Assembly: GCF_932526225.1 (NCBI RefSeq)
Contig: NC_064044.1
Coordinates: 10,534,906 to 10,598,905, forward strand
Direction of reading: 5' to 3'
Source: Nematostella vectensis
Lineage: Eukaryota; Cnidaria; Anthozoa; Actiniaria; Edwardsiidae
DNA: 64,000 nt
The position numbers and the translations under genes were made by a program. Positions 32,951 to 43,819 of this stretch are shown here, one piece after another (position 1 is the stretch's first letter; each line of letters begins with the position of its first letter). The notes under the pieces are model-generated. The model worked only from the letters and a program-made list of their open reading frames with translations, was not told the origin of the DNA and did not search any database.

Positions 32951-33598
32951 AATAAAGAAATTAACTCCAAAGCACTCCCATTATCATACAAGGACTTAAA
33001 ACAATCCTCTTCGGCATGTTTTTCTGATCCAAATAACTGTTGTGATAATCAAAACTGCACAGTAAACAGAAGTGATACTGAAATTTTAAGACTAACTTGT
33101 AGTCACACCTTCCATGATATCAGTTTACAAACAAACGACCAGCTATGTCCATTCCACACCACCTCCATCCTGGAGAAAGTGAAGACACTTTCCGATGCCT
33201 TAAATAAGAGTATTATCAGCCCATTGAAAATGACAGATCCAGCCAGTATATCAGATCAGTCCAATACACGAGACATTGTTGATGAAATTAATACTTCAAG
33301 TAAACCTGCAGAATATTACTATTCAGATGAGTGGAATGAGCATGTTGACAAAGTACTGTCTAGTTTTGCAGTGCCACAGCCTTCAAGTCAGGCAAGCCAA
33401 TCTCAACCTGTAGCACACTCTCAACCACAACCACTGTCTCAACAACACCCACAAGTAACAAGAAATCAACCACAGGAACCCAACCTAATTCTCAAATTAG
33501 CATCAATGTTGCAAGTCTCAAACTTGGGTCATCTACTTTGGTTTCTTCCACCAAACATTTCTCAAGCAACTTTATTTGAATCTAAGGAATGGTTCTAG
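32951..33598 (+). pseudogene. RING-like and Gln-rich segment of the decayed gene
   Basis: Reads KEINSKALPLSYKDLKQ, then CFSDPNNCCDNQNC, LTCSHTFHD, QLCPFH and a long S/Q/P linker to LASMLQVSNLGHLLWFLP. In a RING finger the motif would be CxHxxHxxC...CPxC; here the C after FHDI is S and the last C is H, so metal binding is doubtful. Confidence 0.6.
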
Positions 33599-34383
33599 TG
33601 CATGTACATTTATTTCCCTATTAATGGCCAATGAGTTTACAACTTCTTCTTACCGTGACAGTTATCGATTGGACAGCAATTCCCCCCTTAGTACTCCATG
33701 GATCTCTTTACTTGTCACAGCTTTTGCAAGGGGGAACCAAACGTACGATACAACGACGCAAGGACATGGTAACCCCTACTTCAGTGTAGAATCTGCCAAA
33801 AGCCATTTAGCTCAACTACTTGGTTCCCCGAGTGGATCAGCTATATTAGAGGATAGATTTGACATTTCACTAACATGAACTGACCCTCAAGTGCCACAGA
33901 GTTTGCTGGGATTTACCGCCAGAGGCTAGATCGAGAGCCTAACTTGGCAGTGTTGGTGATTTGAAATGGAATGACTGTCTGTTTTGTCGCACATCGTGGA
34001 AAGCTATACTTGTTGCAGGCGCGTACAGGGGTGTGCGCAGGGTGAGCGCGCACCCCCCTTGGCGGCCAAAATTTCTTATTAAGGTATCTTCTAACACTAG
34101 GCTTTTTCCATGTTACCTATGACCGCGCACCCACCCCTCAGCCAATCCTAGGTACACGCCTGTGATGCACAGCCACCCCCACTCACAATTCAGAGCCATG
34201 ATCGGCATGGCTCCAATAGAGAGTCGTGAAGAATTTCTTTCTCAGATCAAGCAGCAAATGTCACCCACATACAACGTTTGCTCCCTTACATTTGTTGGAT
34301 ATTGAGACCACAACTCGCACGAGTCAGGATTTCTCGTTCTTCGAGGCGAACGGCATTACGAGTTTACAAAAATTTGTACATAA
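33576..34383 (+). pseudogene. C-terminal Cys/His module of the decayed gene
   Basis: Frame 33576 reads NLRNGSSACTFISLLMANEF with a candidate nucleophilic Cys (33603), followed by SYRLDSNSPLSTPWIS and later LEDRFDISLT. After frame breaks the pieces FAGIYRQRLDREPNLAVLVI, VCFVAHRGKLYLL and HSHPHSQFRAMIG follow, then EEFLSQIKQQMSPTY, HESGFLVLRGERHYEFTK and TAA. Cys first, His later in a HRGKLYLL..HSH strand, is the order found in papain-like folds; function is inferred only from this order. Confidence 0.5.
34016..34162. mobile_element. Short inverted-repeat element inside the pseudogene
   Basis: Ends CAGGCGCGTAC and GTACACGCCTG. It splits the coding-like sequence between KLYLL and HSHPH; a TG direct repeat may be the target duplication. 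Confidence 0.6.
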
Positions 34384-36460
34384 TAAAACAAATCCGAGCA
34401 CAATTATCCACCCTTTGAATCACATTGATACTCTAAGTTAATAAAGTCGTCTTATTCTGAAGTAATTATTGAGTTCTGAGTAGAATCTTGGCAGTATTTG
34501 GCTGGACTATCCACTAGGCGTCCGCCATCTTTAATGAATCTAAAATTCCAACCTAGCGCATGCACAGTCGTTTTGCATACGTGAACTTGTTGCATAGCTT
34601 TTCAGGCTAAAAATTGTCGCTTGGCTGTTCTAAATAATCGTGGAAGTGCTTTAAAGCCAGAAACTTTATATTTAGGCTAAAAATCGAGAAAACGGGAGAC
34701 AGCCGTGTAGCTAGTTTTTTTCCTCCCTTTACCGGAAGCCGTGCAAGTAGACACAGCATTTAATGTAATCTCCCGAAAATTCACCAGCGTGAAGTTGGTT
34801 CCTTATTCACAGTTCCTTTTTCCTACATGCGTACATAGTCAAGTAAAGCGTGAATATTTCTCCTCTAAATATATTAATGGGTTTGGAAAGAAAGCCCAAG
34901 ATACAAATACATTTATTAGATGAGAGGTAGATTTCCTCTCTTTAGCTAGATTCATTTGTGAAAGCGATTGCACGCATTGCGTAATTTGACGTTTTGTAGC
35001 AGATAGAGTCTCATGTTCACAGCTCTGCTTAGCAGCGAGCACGTTAAAGCATCCAAATTTACCCGACGAAAATGCTGTTGGACTTGTTCTGAATAAACTG
35101 TTATGCCTAAATACTGTTTCAACTCGAATTAAAAGGTATCATGTAAGTACCCCCCCCGGATTTGAATAAGGAACTGAGCAAATAAGGAAACAGATGAAAA
35201 AGGAACTGCGAATAAGGAACCAACTTCACTCTGGTCGAAAATTCCCCGATAATTTCTTATACAGTTCTTGTATTTGAAGCACAATCTACCGGTTTTTTTA
35301 AGCTTTCAAGGTATAGTATTTCCAAGTTAAATATGGACAACTTACCTCTTTGAATGTTTTTTTTTTTTCGTGTGTAACTGATCTAGAATTTTAGTAAGTT
35401 ATTACATATCATTCACTTTCTTTACCTCTACGTCCATGAAATTCTCTTTTAGGAAATTCATGGGGGTTTCTTCATCCGCTCCCGTCAAATCTCTGAAATC
35501 TTTCACGAGCGCACTCTGGGCTTCAATCATAAAGGCCTAAAGACTTTGAAGACGCCATCCTCTCCCGTAAATAACGGTCAAAATAAGCTATTGTTTTTCA
35601 AAAAGAGGTATTGTTTCAGTCTCGTGATTGTTGTGCTTGATTGTGTTACATATCACCGAATTTTCGCGCGCAGCTGCTGTACATAATGATTGCTCTCGTA
35701 GCTAACAACGCGCCAAATCCAAAACAATGTGATGAGCCGGCAGATTTCAAGTTAAAAAAAAGCAGGACTCAGAACCTAAGAAGTACGATGAGGAGATGAT
35801 AGGCCTTACTATAAAATCGCCATTCAAATTGTGTAAGTATTTTGCATGGTTTTGTGTATCGTTGTCTACAAAAATCAAAGCCTCACTGTTTTAGACTCCA
35901 AGCAGTGGAAACGCTCAACACAGCGGCGAATTGTTTTGTGTCTACACTGTTTACGGTGGGTAGTTATATTCGACTCCCTTACAAGAGATAGAGGAGCTTA
36001 AACAGTTCTTAAATTCTCCCAGTTAGGTGAATTAAAGGCCCTTGCGGCGAACCAAAGGTTTCAAGAAAGGGGGGGCGGATTCATTTTCCTTCCGGGGATT
36101 TCCTTATATTTCCACTGGCAAACCAGGCAAAATGTTCGTGTATCGATCATTATCTGTAATTTGTGTACCAAACATACCTGTTATAAAGCCAGTTTCTTGA
36201 AGTTGTTGTTGTAGATGATTCTGGATCCGTTTTTGGTAGGAAGCTCCTCGCCCGTGGCAAACAAACCTTCGACTCTTTGAGGCAACTTTTTCGGTAAAAA
36301 GCGGACAGCTTTTCCCTTTAAAATCCTATATGCCATAGAAGAGTAGTTTCTAAACACAGCTATCCAAAAAAAAAAAATTCAAAAGGCCAGAATTTCCCTG
36401 CAATTCTTCACTGCAAAGTTGAAATTTAGTGTTCTTCTAGGGCGATGACAAACCGTCGGT

Positions 36461-36572
36461 CCCCTGAGTGCGGTCGGGGCCTGGACACAATACAGAACAC
36501 AATGGTCTCAGCGGTTGCCATGGCATTGCATTTTATTTTCTATTGTGTCCAGGCCCCGACCGCGCTCAGGGG
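36461..36572. mobile_element. Near-perfect 32-bp inverted-repeat element
   Basis: CCCCTGAGTGCGGTCGGGGC plus CTGGACACAATA at 36461-36492 and its reverse complement at 36541-36572 with one mismatch, loop 48 bp. Non-coding MITE-like hairpin. Confidence 0.85.
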
Positions 36573-38860
36573 GGTATGGATATTATCTGAAACTACACAT
36601 TATACATGAATGGGACTCCAAATTGATTAATGATTAAATTGGTGATATTATCCTTAATGGTGTCCAGTAAAAAGCCTTTCTATTTCGATCATGCATTGAT
36701 GGAGTTTTGGCGTCTTCTCTTTGCACTTCTTCCATGGTTCATTCTTATATATTTTTTAGAAAAGCTTTTGAGGGCGGCACTGTTGTTAGATTGGCGTTCG
36801 TGTTCGCTTTAAAAAAATCATAAAGTTCTTTTCTTTTCTAACTGAAAAAAGAGGGGGGGGGGGGGGGTGAGGCTGGTCCCGCTCAGCCCATCCCTAAATC
36901 CGCCTCTGCCAATACTTTATGTTTATGGGGGCTCTTTGTTACATTACTACTGGTAAATTCTCATTTTCAAACTAAAAAAATGCTATTAGAAAGAACTTGG
37001 AAATGTATTGGCCTGTTTTCATACAACCGATCTTGAAGGGGGACTCATCTGCCTTCAGCACTACATAGCTGGAACTACGAAACACCTTGTCTGCTGCCTA
37101 CCTACTTTACCTCTGACCTTAGGGGCAGATTAAGGATTTATGGAAAGGGGACACCTACCAGATGGGAGAAAAGGGCAGATATATAAAAAAAAAATGGTTG
37201 GAGTACATTTGAGTAATCAGAGAGTTGTGGGAGAACTCTTACAACTCTCTGGAGGAATTAAGCTCCCATACATTTCTTCCGTAAAATTACATCCAAAGAG
37301 GGAGAGGTCTGGGCACTAGCTCCCATGAACCTCTCTGGAACTGCGACATCACTCTCATGGACAACTGACCAAACATCACATTCCACAGGCAAGAATATGT
37401 CTGTGCCTATCATTATGGAATGTTTGTTTGGTTTTTTACTTTGAATTATTGCAAATGATAACATTTGCTTTATAACATCCAAATTGAAAACAATTTAAAG
37501 GTTACATGCAATTAATATGAGAGTAATAAAAAAAAGCAATTGATATAACAACAACAACATTTTTTATTTTCTGTTTGAAGTTACATACACTGTATACGAG
37601 CAGTCCTGCAAAAAGCATACCATTAAAAAGATAACCTATTTTCTTTATTTTTTCTGTCGATATAGTATAGTATCTTTTTTTTTTTGCTGATTCTCATACA
37701 ATCAGAGTTGAAAGTTTACTTTTGATAACAAAAAATATGGCATAGTAAGTAAAGGCAAGGTATGGACAGACTTGGCCAAATTTATCGATACTTTAAAATC
37801 CCTTTTCTTGTGTCTTTCTTTGCTTTCTATCAGCCCCCCTGCCCAGCCCCCAAAAATGTTTTCAGATTGGAGCTCACCAGAGCCAGCCATATCAGACCTT
37901 CTACAGCTCTGCCTTTCTGGCAGTAGTTATAAAATGCTCTGTGCCACTGCTATGAGGAGATGTATCAGCACAGAGTAGTTTTGTTTTGCTTTTCACTGAG
38001 AGGTAGAACATGCCATCTCCATCCCTGGGGACCCAGGGAGAGTTTGGAGAGTCGTAAAGGGGGACAGGAAGGAGAACACGCAAAGCAAGGCTTTTCCCCT
38101 CTTTCATTTGTCTTTGCCAAACTCCTGCTTCCAGTCTCTGCATTGCCCTGGGTCCCTCAGGGTGTACCGCCTCAATCTAGTGGTGACAAATCCCTGATTC
38201 TACCACACATGCACAGAACACTTGGTATTTCCACCTGCTTTTTCTGAAGCAATACCATTACTGCTGTAGTTTTTTATGCAAAAAGCACAAGGGAAATATA
38301 CTCTCTTATTTGCAAACCTTAGAGCAGAATCAAGGAGGAGGGCAAAGCAAAACCAAATATTAAAAAGAAAGGACTGGATTCATATTGTTCTTCAATAGAT
38401 TTCCTTTTTTGATGGGTGATCCATCTATCAACCGTATGACATTTTAGTTTTGATTTTGTATAATTTTGATTAAACATACAGTAGTGCACATACAGTCTGC
38501 AATCTGGAAATGGGAGTAAATTTCATAAATCTCATGAAATCTCTGCAATAAGAATATAATGAAAATGGCAACAAAATCTTGAAAACCCAAAAGCTATCCC
38601 ATTTAGGATTGAAATTTTTTTTGGCTAATGATCTGTTTTGCTATATCAGTTGACCATACCCATTTTTCCATCCCTTGGGGTTCAAATGTATTCTCTTGGC
38701 AAACATATGTTGTGACTTCAAGGGGAGTCCCTGCCTGGATTATGATGAAAAATTGCTAAATTGCCTGATGTCACCTCTGGTGAAAGTTATTTCATTTTTC
38801 TGAAGAGATTTTAAATCATGGGGCGTAGGCAAGGGAATGCCCACCCCCCCTCCCCCCCCC

Positions 38861-39727
38861 CCGTTCATGTGTCATCTGCCACAGGCAACCCAAAGATATA
38901 AGGCTATTCTTTGTGACCAAAGAAAAAAAATGCAGAATCCACGCTTTTTCTTTACTAAGTTTGGAGGGTATAATTTAGTAGAAAGTTTAAATTACAATAA
39001 AAGCTCTTTCAGCCCCCCTTTTTACCTTCGCGACCTTCGGAAAAAAAAAGGAATAAGCCCCCCCCCCCCACCTCCTTCCAGCAGCCAAAAATACGGTAAA
39101 TGTATGAGACATTACTAAAAATACAGGGGGAAATTCTAATATTGGCCCTTTTGGGTCCCCTCCTGTTAAAAATCTTTGCTACGCCGCTGAAATCTATTTA
39201 GCCATGTGGCTTATTCCTTTTCTTTTCCGAAATAAAAGTCGACAACAACGCAGGTTTATGTTTTTTAAAACGATATTTCGGCAGGCCAATACCTGCCTTC
39301 TTCAGGTTATAAAACCTTTTTATAAAAATACTAAAAATACCTTTTTATAACCTGAAGAAAAATAAAAATACTAAAAATACCTTTTTATAACCTGAAGAAG
39401 GCAGGTATTGGCCTGCCGAAATATCGTTCTAAAAAACATAAACCTGCGTTGTTGTCGACTTTTTCTTTTAAAGGTCGACGCAGACCACAAGGTCCGACGC
39501 ACACCAGCAGATAGAGGCTGTCCGGTGGTTTCTTCCTACGTCTTTTCCGAAGGTCGCGAAGGTAAGAGGGGGGGCTGAAAGAGCTTTTATGGTAATTTAA
39601 ACTTTCTACTAAATTATACCCTCCAAACTTAGTAAAGAAAAAGCGTGAATTCTGCAATTTTTTTTCTTTGGTCACAAAGAATAGCCTTATATCTTTGGGT
39701 TGCCTGTGGCAGATGACACATGAACGG
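38861..39727. mobile_element. Large fold-back element with nested inverted repeat
   Basis: Outer arms about 38861-39045 and 39545-39727 are inverted copies (CGTTCATGTGTCATCTGCCA against TGGCAGATGACACATGAACG, continuing through the KFGGYNLVESLNY-type translation in both arms). An inner inverted repeat, about 39236-39306 against 39400-39463 (AAGTCGACAACAACGCAGG / CCTGCGTTGTTGTCGACTT), encloses a repeated CCTTTTTATAACCTGAAGAA. No transposase. Confidence 0.85.
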
Positions 39728-40359
39728 GGTTACTTGTCTGTGACGGGGTGACAGGTATTCTAGTGTTTCGCCGAAAGTCCGTCATACCCACCTGTCACCT
39801 TAGTGAACGAGCTTATAAATATCTTAGTTGTTTTATTATTACAAAGAAATCAAGTTTTTGAATAACAAAAAGTCATATGATCTTTTACCCAGTAAAGTTT
39901 TGAATGGCTATACTGATTTTTTCTTGTGATTTAAAGGATTTCATGCCGCACACAAATTTTTTAAATTCATTTAATTATAATCTTACGCTGCAATTTTTCG
40001 ACGATTTGTTAATAGATGTATTGGGTGGTGTATTTGAGAGAATTCAAACCTATTTTACGGTCCGCCGTCACGTGTATTACTGATCTAATCTCGAATTCTC
40101 CTTAACAAGCCCCAGGTTTTCATAGCGACTTTAAAGCAGTCAAAAGAATGTTTTCTTTTTAAACAGTGCGCGGATATTCAAATAGACCTAAAACACAATA
40201 CAATGCTTTAAATACGCAATAGTGTAATTTGCTTATAATCTTTGCGAAGAGCAAAATTCATTCTGCCATGAAAGGAACCTTTCAAACTTGCCAATGGCTA
40301 CGGATCTCGAAAGCCAAGTGACTTACCCCAGGAAGTGAGTTGTTGCCTTATCGTGCACT

Positions 40360-40619
40360 GCATATCTGTGTTTGCATTTGTTGCCTGAACTGAAGATTTA
40401 ACACGAGATGGTATCATCTTAAACACAGGCTAGAATGCAATCATATCCGCCGGGTACTTAGACATTGTCATTAGAATTTGTCGCCGATTGTTTGCATTGG
40501 TTGTCCTAGAACTGAAGGGAAGATTCACAATGGTATCATCATAAAGAGAGGCTGAAATAGAATCGTAACCTCCGGGAACCTAGACATTGTCATTAGAATT
40601 TGTCGCTGATTGTTTGGAT
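40360..40619 (+). repeat. Two-copy tandem repeat upstream of the LicD-type gene
   Basis: CATTGTCATTAGAATTTGTCG and the GAACTGAAG...ATGGTATCATC block occur twice, about 122-124 bp apart. They lie 170-420 bp before the ATG, so they may carry promoter elements; that is inference. Confidence 0.8.
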
Positions 40620-40784
40620 TGTTTGGAAGTGAATATGCCTTGGCCTTGTTAAACACATTGTTATTATAATTTATCGCTGGTATAAGACTTTACATCATAT
40701 ACAGTTCGATGTATTTCTAGCAATCGTTCGTTGTTTTTCCCGGACCAGGATATTGCCAGGGTTTTATTTTCCACACGTCTTACA

Positions 40785-42101
40785 ATGTTTCACATTATTC
40801 GTCTGTTCAAAGCTTCATTGGTCTTCGCTATCCTCGTCACATTTGGTTTTCTATTTACCGACATCTTTGAATGTAGATATAGGAAAAACGATCTTGGAAG
40901 TTTGGTTTATGGGTGTAGCCATGGCGACGTCAAGATGAAAGATCAAGTAGCTCAGACGTCATTCAAATGGAATGTGGCCAATAGTGATATGAAGCGGCTT
41001 GCGCCTAGGCCGAGGGTGACTGTACGGAGTGACGAAACCTATAAGAGAAATGCTAACATCGAACTTTCGGTGGTAGACGTCACCGGACATGGTGAGAGAG
41101 GCACAGGGATCAAAGCACACAACAATGCTAACGTACCAAAAGGATCGCCTGCGAAGAGCCTTGAGCATCCCAGTCCCAGACAAGACTTCTCTTACTCTAG
41201 GGCCAGTAGAGCTGACTCTCCTGGCTTAGATGCTGATAGCATCACGAGAATCAACGGCTCACGCCTTATTAATGTAGTAAAGCCTCGGAGATCGCTCACA
41301 AAGAGTGGTAAAAATCACAATCGACGCGCCCCCGGTCCAAGTGTTATGGTCAACCGGGTTGAGCTTCCAAATTCAAAACTTAGTGGTGCAGTAGGAGCGA
41401 GTGGTTCTACTTCACGGTTAATCGGAACCAGCAATAACTCGCCCCCTGATTGGCCATTATGTAAAGACAATCCTCACCGGAACACACTACGCGACCTTCT
41501 TGCTTCCTGGCATTTACTGGCCGCGAAACACAAAATCCGGTACTTCATCACTTCCGGTTCCTTACTTGGGTACTATCGCAACAGGGATATAATACCGTAT
41601 GACTCCGATGTGGATGTGTATGTTGACGTTGATTCGTATTCTACGCTAAGGAGCATTGCTTCACCCAGAGATTTCAAGTTTAAAACCGCAGATTCCAAAA
41701 CTAGGCTTGTAGTGCAGATGGATTACTGGGGTACTCCTATGGATTCTAGAATTCGAACTTCATGCGATGGAAGAACGGTTGATCGCGGGTCGGTCGACCC
41801 ATGTTCGTTTCAGGATCCTATGGCGCGGTTGATACGAAGAGGGAGATATGTTGATATTTTTGCTTATTTTACCACGAATGGAGTTGTTAATACAACCCCC
41901 ACCCCCATGTATTACGACCCTACCACAAAAAAGTATTTCAAACCCGAGGACTTCTTCCCCATCAAGCCTTGCACCTTTATTGGCACCCCAACGTATTGTC
42001 CCCGTAACGCGGAAACTATGCTGAAGACGATGTATGGAGAACACTTTGCAACGCCCTACAAGATTTGTAAGAACGGCCTTTGGGTAAAGCGTGGGAATTA
42101 A
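40785..42101 (+). CDS. LicD / fukutin-family transferase, single-pass membrane protein
   Basis: Intronless frame of 438 codons from ATG 40785; the same frame is open for 54 bp upstream but has no earlier ATG. Residues 9-27 are a hydrophobic anchor (FKASLVFAILVTFGFLF) after a short basic start, giving type II topology expected for a Golgi enzyme. About 200 residues of basic, Ser-rich stem follow. The catalytic part starts near WPLCKDNPH and shows the LicD landmark SGSLLGYYRNRDIIPYDSDV with a DSDVDVYVD acidic cluster for divalent metal, then VDIFAYF and PCTFIG. Known members transfer phosphocholine or ribitol-/glycerol-phosphate to glycans; the substrate here cannot be told. Close to FKRP-like proteins, not clearly orthologous. 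Confidence 0.85.
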   Translation: MFHIIRLFKASLVFAILVTFGFLFTDIFECRYRKNDLGSLVYGCSHGDVKMKDQVAQTSFKWNVANSDMKRLAPRPRVTVRSDETYKRNANIELSVVDVTGHGERGTGIKAHNNANVPKGSPAKSLEHPSPRQDFSYSRASRADSPGLDADSITRINGSRLINVVKPRRSLTKSGKNHNRRAPGPSVMVNRVELPNSKLSGAVGASGSTSRLIGTSNNSPPDWPLCKDNPHRNTLRDLLASWHLLAAKHKIRYFITSGSLLGYYRNRDIIPYDSDVDVYVDVDSYSTLRSIASPRDFKFKTADSKTRLVVQMDYWGTPMDSRIRTSCDGRTVDRGSVDPCSFQDPMARLIRRGRYVDIFAYFTTNGVVNTTPTPMYYDPTTKKYFKPEDFFPIKPCTFIGTPTYCPRNAETMLKTMYGEHFATPYKICKNGLWVKRGN

Positions 42102-43719
42102 TTCCCTATAAACCTTCTAAGAACTTTCCGTATCGTATCTGAAACAAAATGTTTCGAATAATGATAACGTCAACTTATTAATAAGTGACTTGGGTTTTAT
42201 ATCAGTTTATTAATAGTTCTTAAGCCCTGGTCAAACAAAACGCAAATTATAACAAGTATCAAATCTTGCACAAGCTTGCGCTTCGTTTGGCCAGGGCTTT
42301 TGAGGCCCGTAGCACAATTTGACGGGACGGTCCGCTCTAATAAAGGAGAATTGATTGAATGGTGCGGTTAATGAGTAAACGCCCCCCCTCCCTACACCGC
42401 TCAAAATTCTGGCACAGGCCTGTTTTAGTAAAAGTCGCTAGCAACTGTAAACAAGCGGAAGATGTATCTTCGAGTCAATCCTTGAAAAATGGCGCGCAGT
42501 AAATATGAGAATCAGCAAGTAACCCGCTTTTCAAAAATCCGAAAATATCCTTATTTTTTAATATTAGACAAATCGGATGAAAAGTTTCATGGCAATTGAC
42601 GTCGCTCGCCTCCTTTTCACGTCGTTGAGAACGTTGTTAGAAGGGTCGAGAACGCCGCGCTCGCAAATCCAACGTCCGCGGCGTTCTACGTTTATTCGTT
42701 TAAGGGTATTAAACTACGAGTGATAGATCTTTGAAACTTTATTTTCATGACGGTTTATATTCTCCAAGCAATTAGAAGAATGTCGGTAAATATCAGTCTT
42801 GTTCTTGGTCTGTTGCCAGGGCGTCCTTTGCAAGAGTAAATCGAATCAGTTGAATCAAATAAACTATATGCTCCTAGTAACGTCAACATTCTTATTTAAT
42901 CTACTTATCTTAGAAACTACAACTGTTGGTAATTACCAATTGTTTCCCAGAGCTGTTGTTTGGCTCACTAGTATAGTGGCAGGTTTTTTAATCGACAGCT
43001 GTTTTAAATAGTACCTATAGTAAGAAAGCCTCGTAGAGTATCTATTGGAAGAGGGCTTCCTACTAATACTACTACTAGTTACACCACGTCCTTGGCAACA
43101 ACAAAAGGCGGGAAATGTATAAATTTGACCGTTTAATGTGGGCGTTGGCGTGCGACCTGCTGTCGCTTGAGACCACCCGTATTATCCTTCAATCACAGCA
43201 CAAACGTGAATAATTAAACACGTCCAGCGATCCCCAGTAATTGGCCAAGATCAACTGCAAGCACTCGATTCCAAGAGGCGCTCTCCGTGCACGACTAGCC
43301 CAAGACCTCTCTCTAGTACTCTATTCTTTAAATAATAAATTAAAAAACTTGGCAAATGCAATTAAAGTCAATGGAATCCTTGTAGAGATCTTCTAGTGAT
43401 CTTTTAGTTTTTGATCTTCTATGAAGATCCCTCGCGTAAAAAGCCTTTAAAGAACGTGATCTTATTCGCATCGGGGTCGAATTGTCCCGACTCGACTCGG
43501 AAACCTGCTCCCAAAATGACGTAATACGTCCATGCTCCTAGGCATACGAGGGTTTCGGTAAACGACCAAGGGATCGGGACCGTTCAGGCACGAAAAAACA
43601 TTTGACGGGTCGGTAAACTAAATGCTACACGGCCCTCTCAAGTGGCTGACAAAACCGAGAGAGGATGGGATGGAAGTCTAGTTGTTGAGAGGATGGTTGC
43701 CTTTAGGCCGCCATGAAGG
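42102..43719. other. Intergenic between LicD-type gene and MANSC gene
   Basis: Contains a small inverted-repeat element at 42222-42300 and otherwise no recognisable feature. A short upstream frame (ATG 43713, ending before 43740) overlaps the start codon of the MANSC gene in another frame. Confidence 0.65.
42222..42300. mobile_element. Short inverted-repeat element
   Basis: AAGCCCTGGTCAAAC...AAACGCAA and TTGCGCTTCGTTTGGCCAGGGCTT: about 20-bp imperfect inverted ends in a 79-bp unit. Confidence 0.7.
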
Positions 43720-43819
43720 ATGCGGATGTGTCTTAGAGATATTATCGCAACTCCCACTAAGATCAAGTTTACCCATTTGTTTGTGTTGGTAGTGGTGGGG
43801 ATTTTGCTGCAAGTGTCAG
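43720..43819 (+). CDS. MANSC gene exon 1: signal peptide
   Basis: ATG 43720 (also 43726) gives a basic N-terminus followed by FTHLFVLVVVGILLQVSG, a strong signal core. Donor TCAG|GTATGG, phase 1, joins to exon 2 as VSG-CYATF, placing cleavage directly before the first cysteine. Confidence 0.8.

Larger units (their letters stand above)
27016..34383 (+). pseudogene. Decayed multi-exon gene: Zn-binding N-terminus, RING-like module, C-terminal Cys/His module
   Basis: Unrecognised family. Conserved-looking pieces in order: 27016-27390 (CLQH...CSC zinc-like motif, CNLCRRK), about 27510-27562, 28305-28488, 28661-29023, 29239-29960 (GDWPTWFYSK, an EQG-FHV motif, a long hydrophobic segment), 32951-33575 (CSHTFHD..CPFH, a RING-like motif with two substituted ligands, then a Gln/Pro/Ser-rich linker) and 33575-34383 (NGSSACTF with a Cys, later HSHPH). 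Splice sites 28488/28661 and 29023/29239 are intact and phase-consistent. In-frame stops: 27312, 27384, 28668, 29769, 29922, 33962; frameshifts near 29520 and 33574. A 1-kb duplicated repeat and a 147-bp element are inserted. The intron-containing copy argues against retrotransposition. It could be a domesticated or transposon-borne gene. Confidence 0.7.
34384..40784. other. Intergenic, repeat-rich, no convincing gene
   Basis: 34555-34770 is the inverted relative of 23280-23780. 35770-35832 shows a possible small exon-like reading (QDSEPKKYDEEMIG to a GTAAGT) with no partner. 36461-36572 is an inverted-repeat element. The minus strand at 37258-37482 (HSIMIGTDIFLPVECDVWSVV) and 37901-38143 has open frames with protein-like composition that I do not recognise. 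38861-39727 is a fold-back element. 40360-40619 is a tandem duplication just upstream of the LicD gene. Confidence 0.6.
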
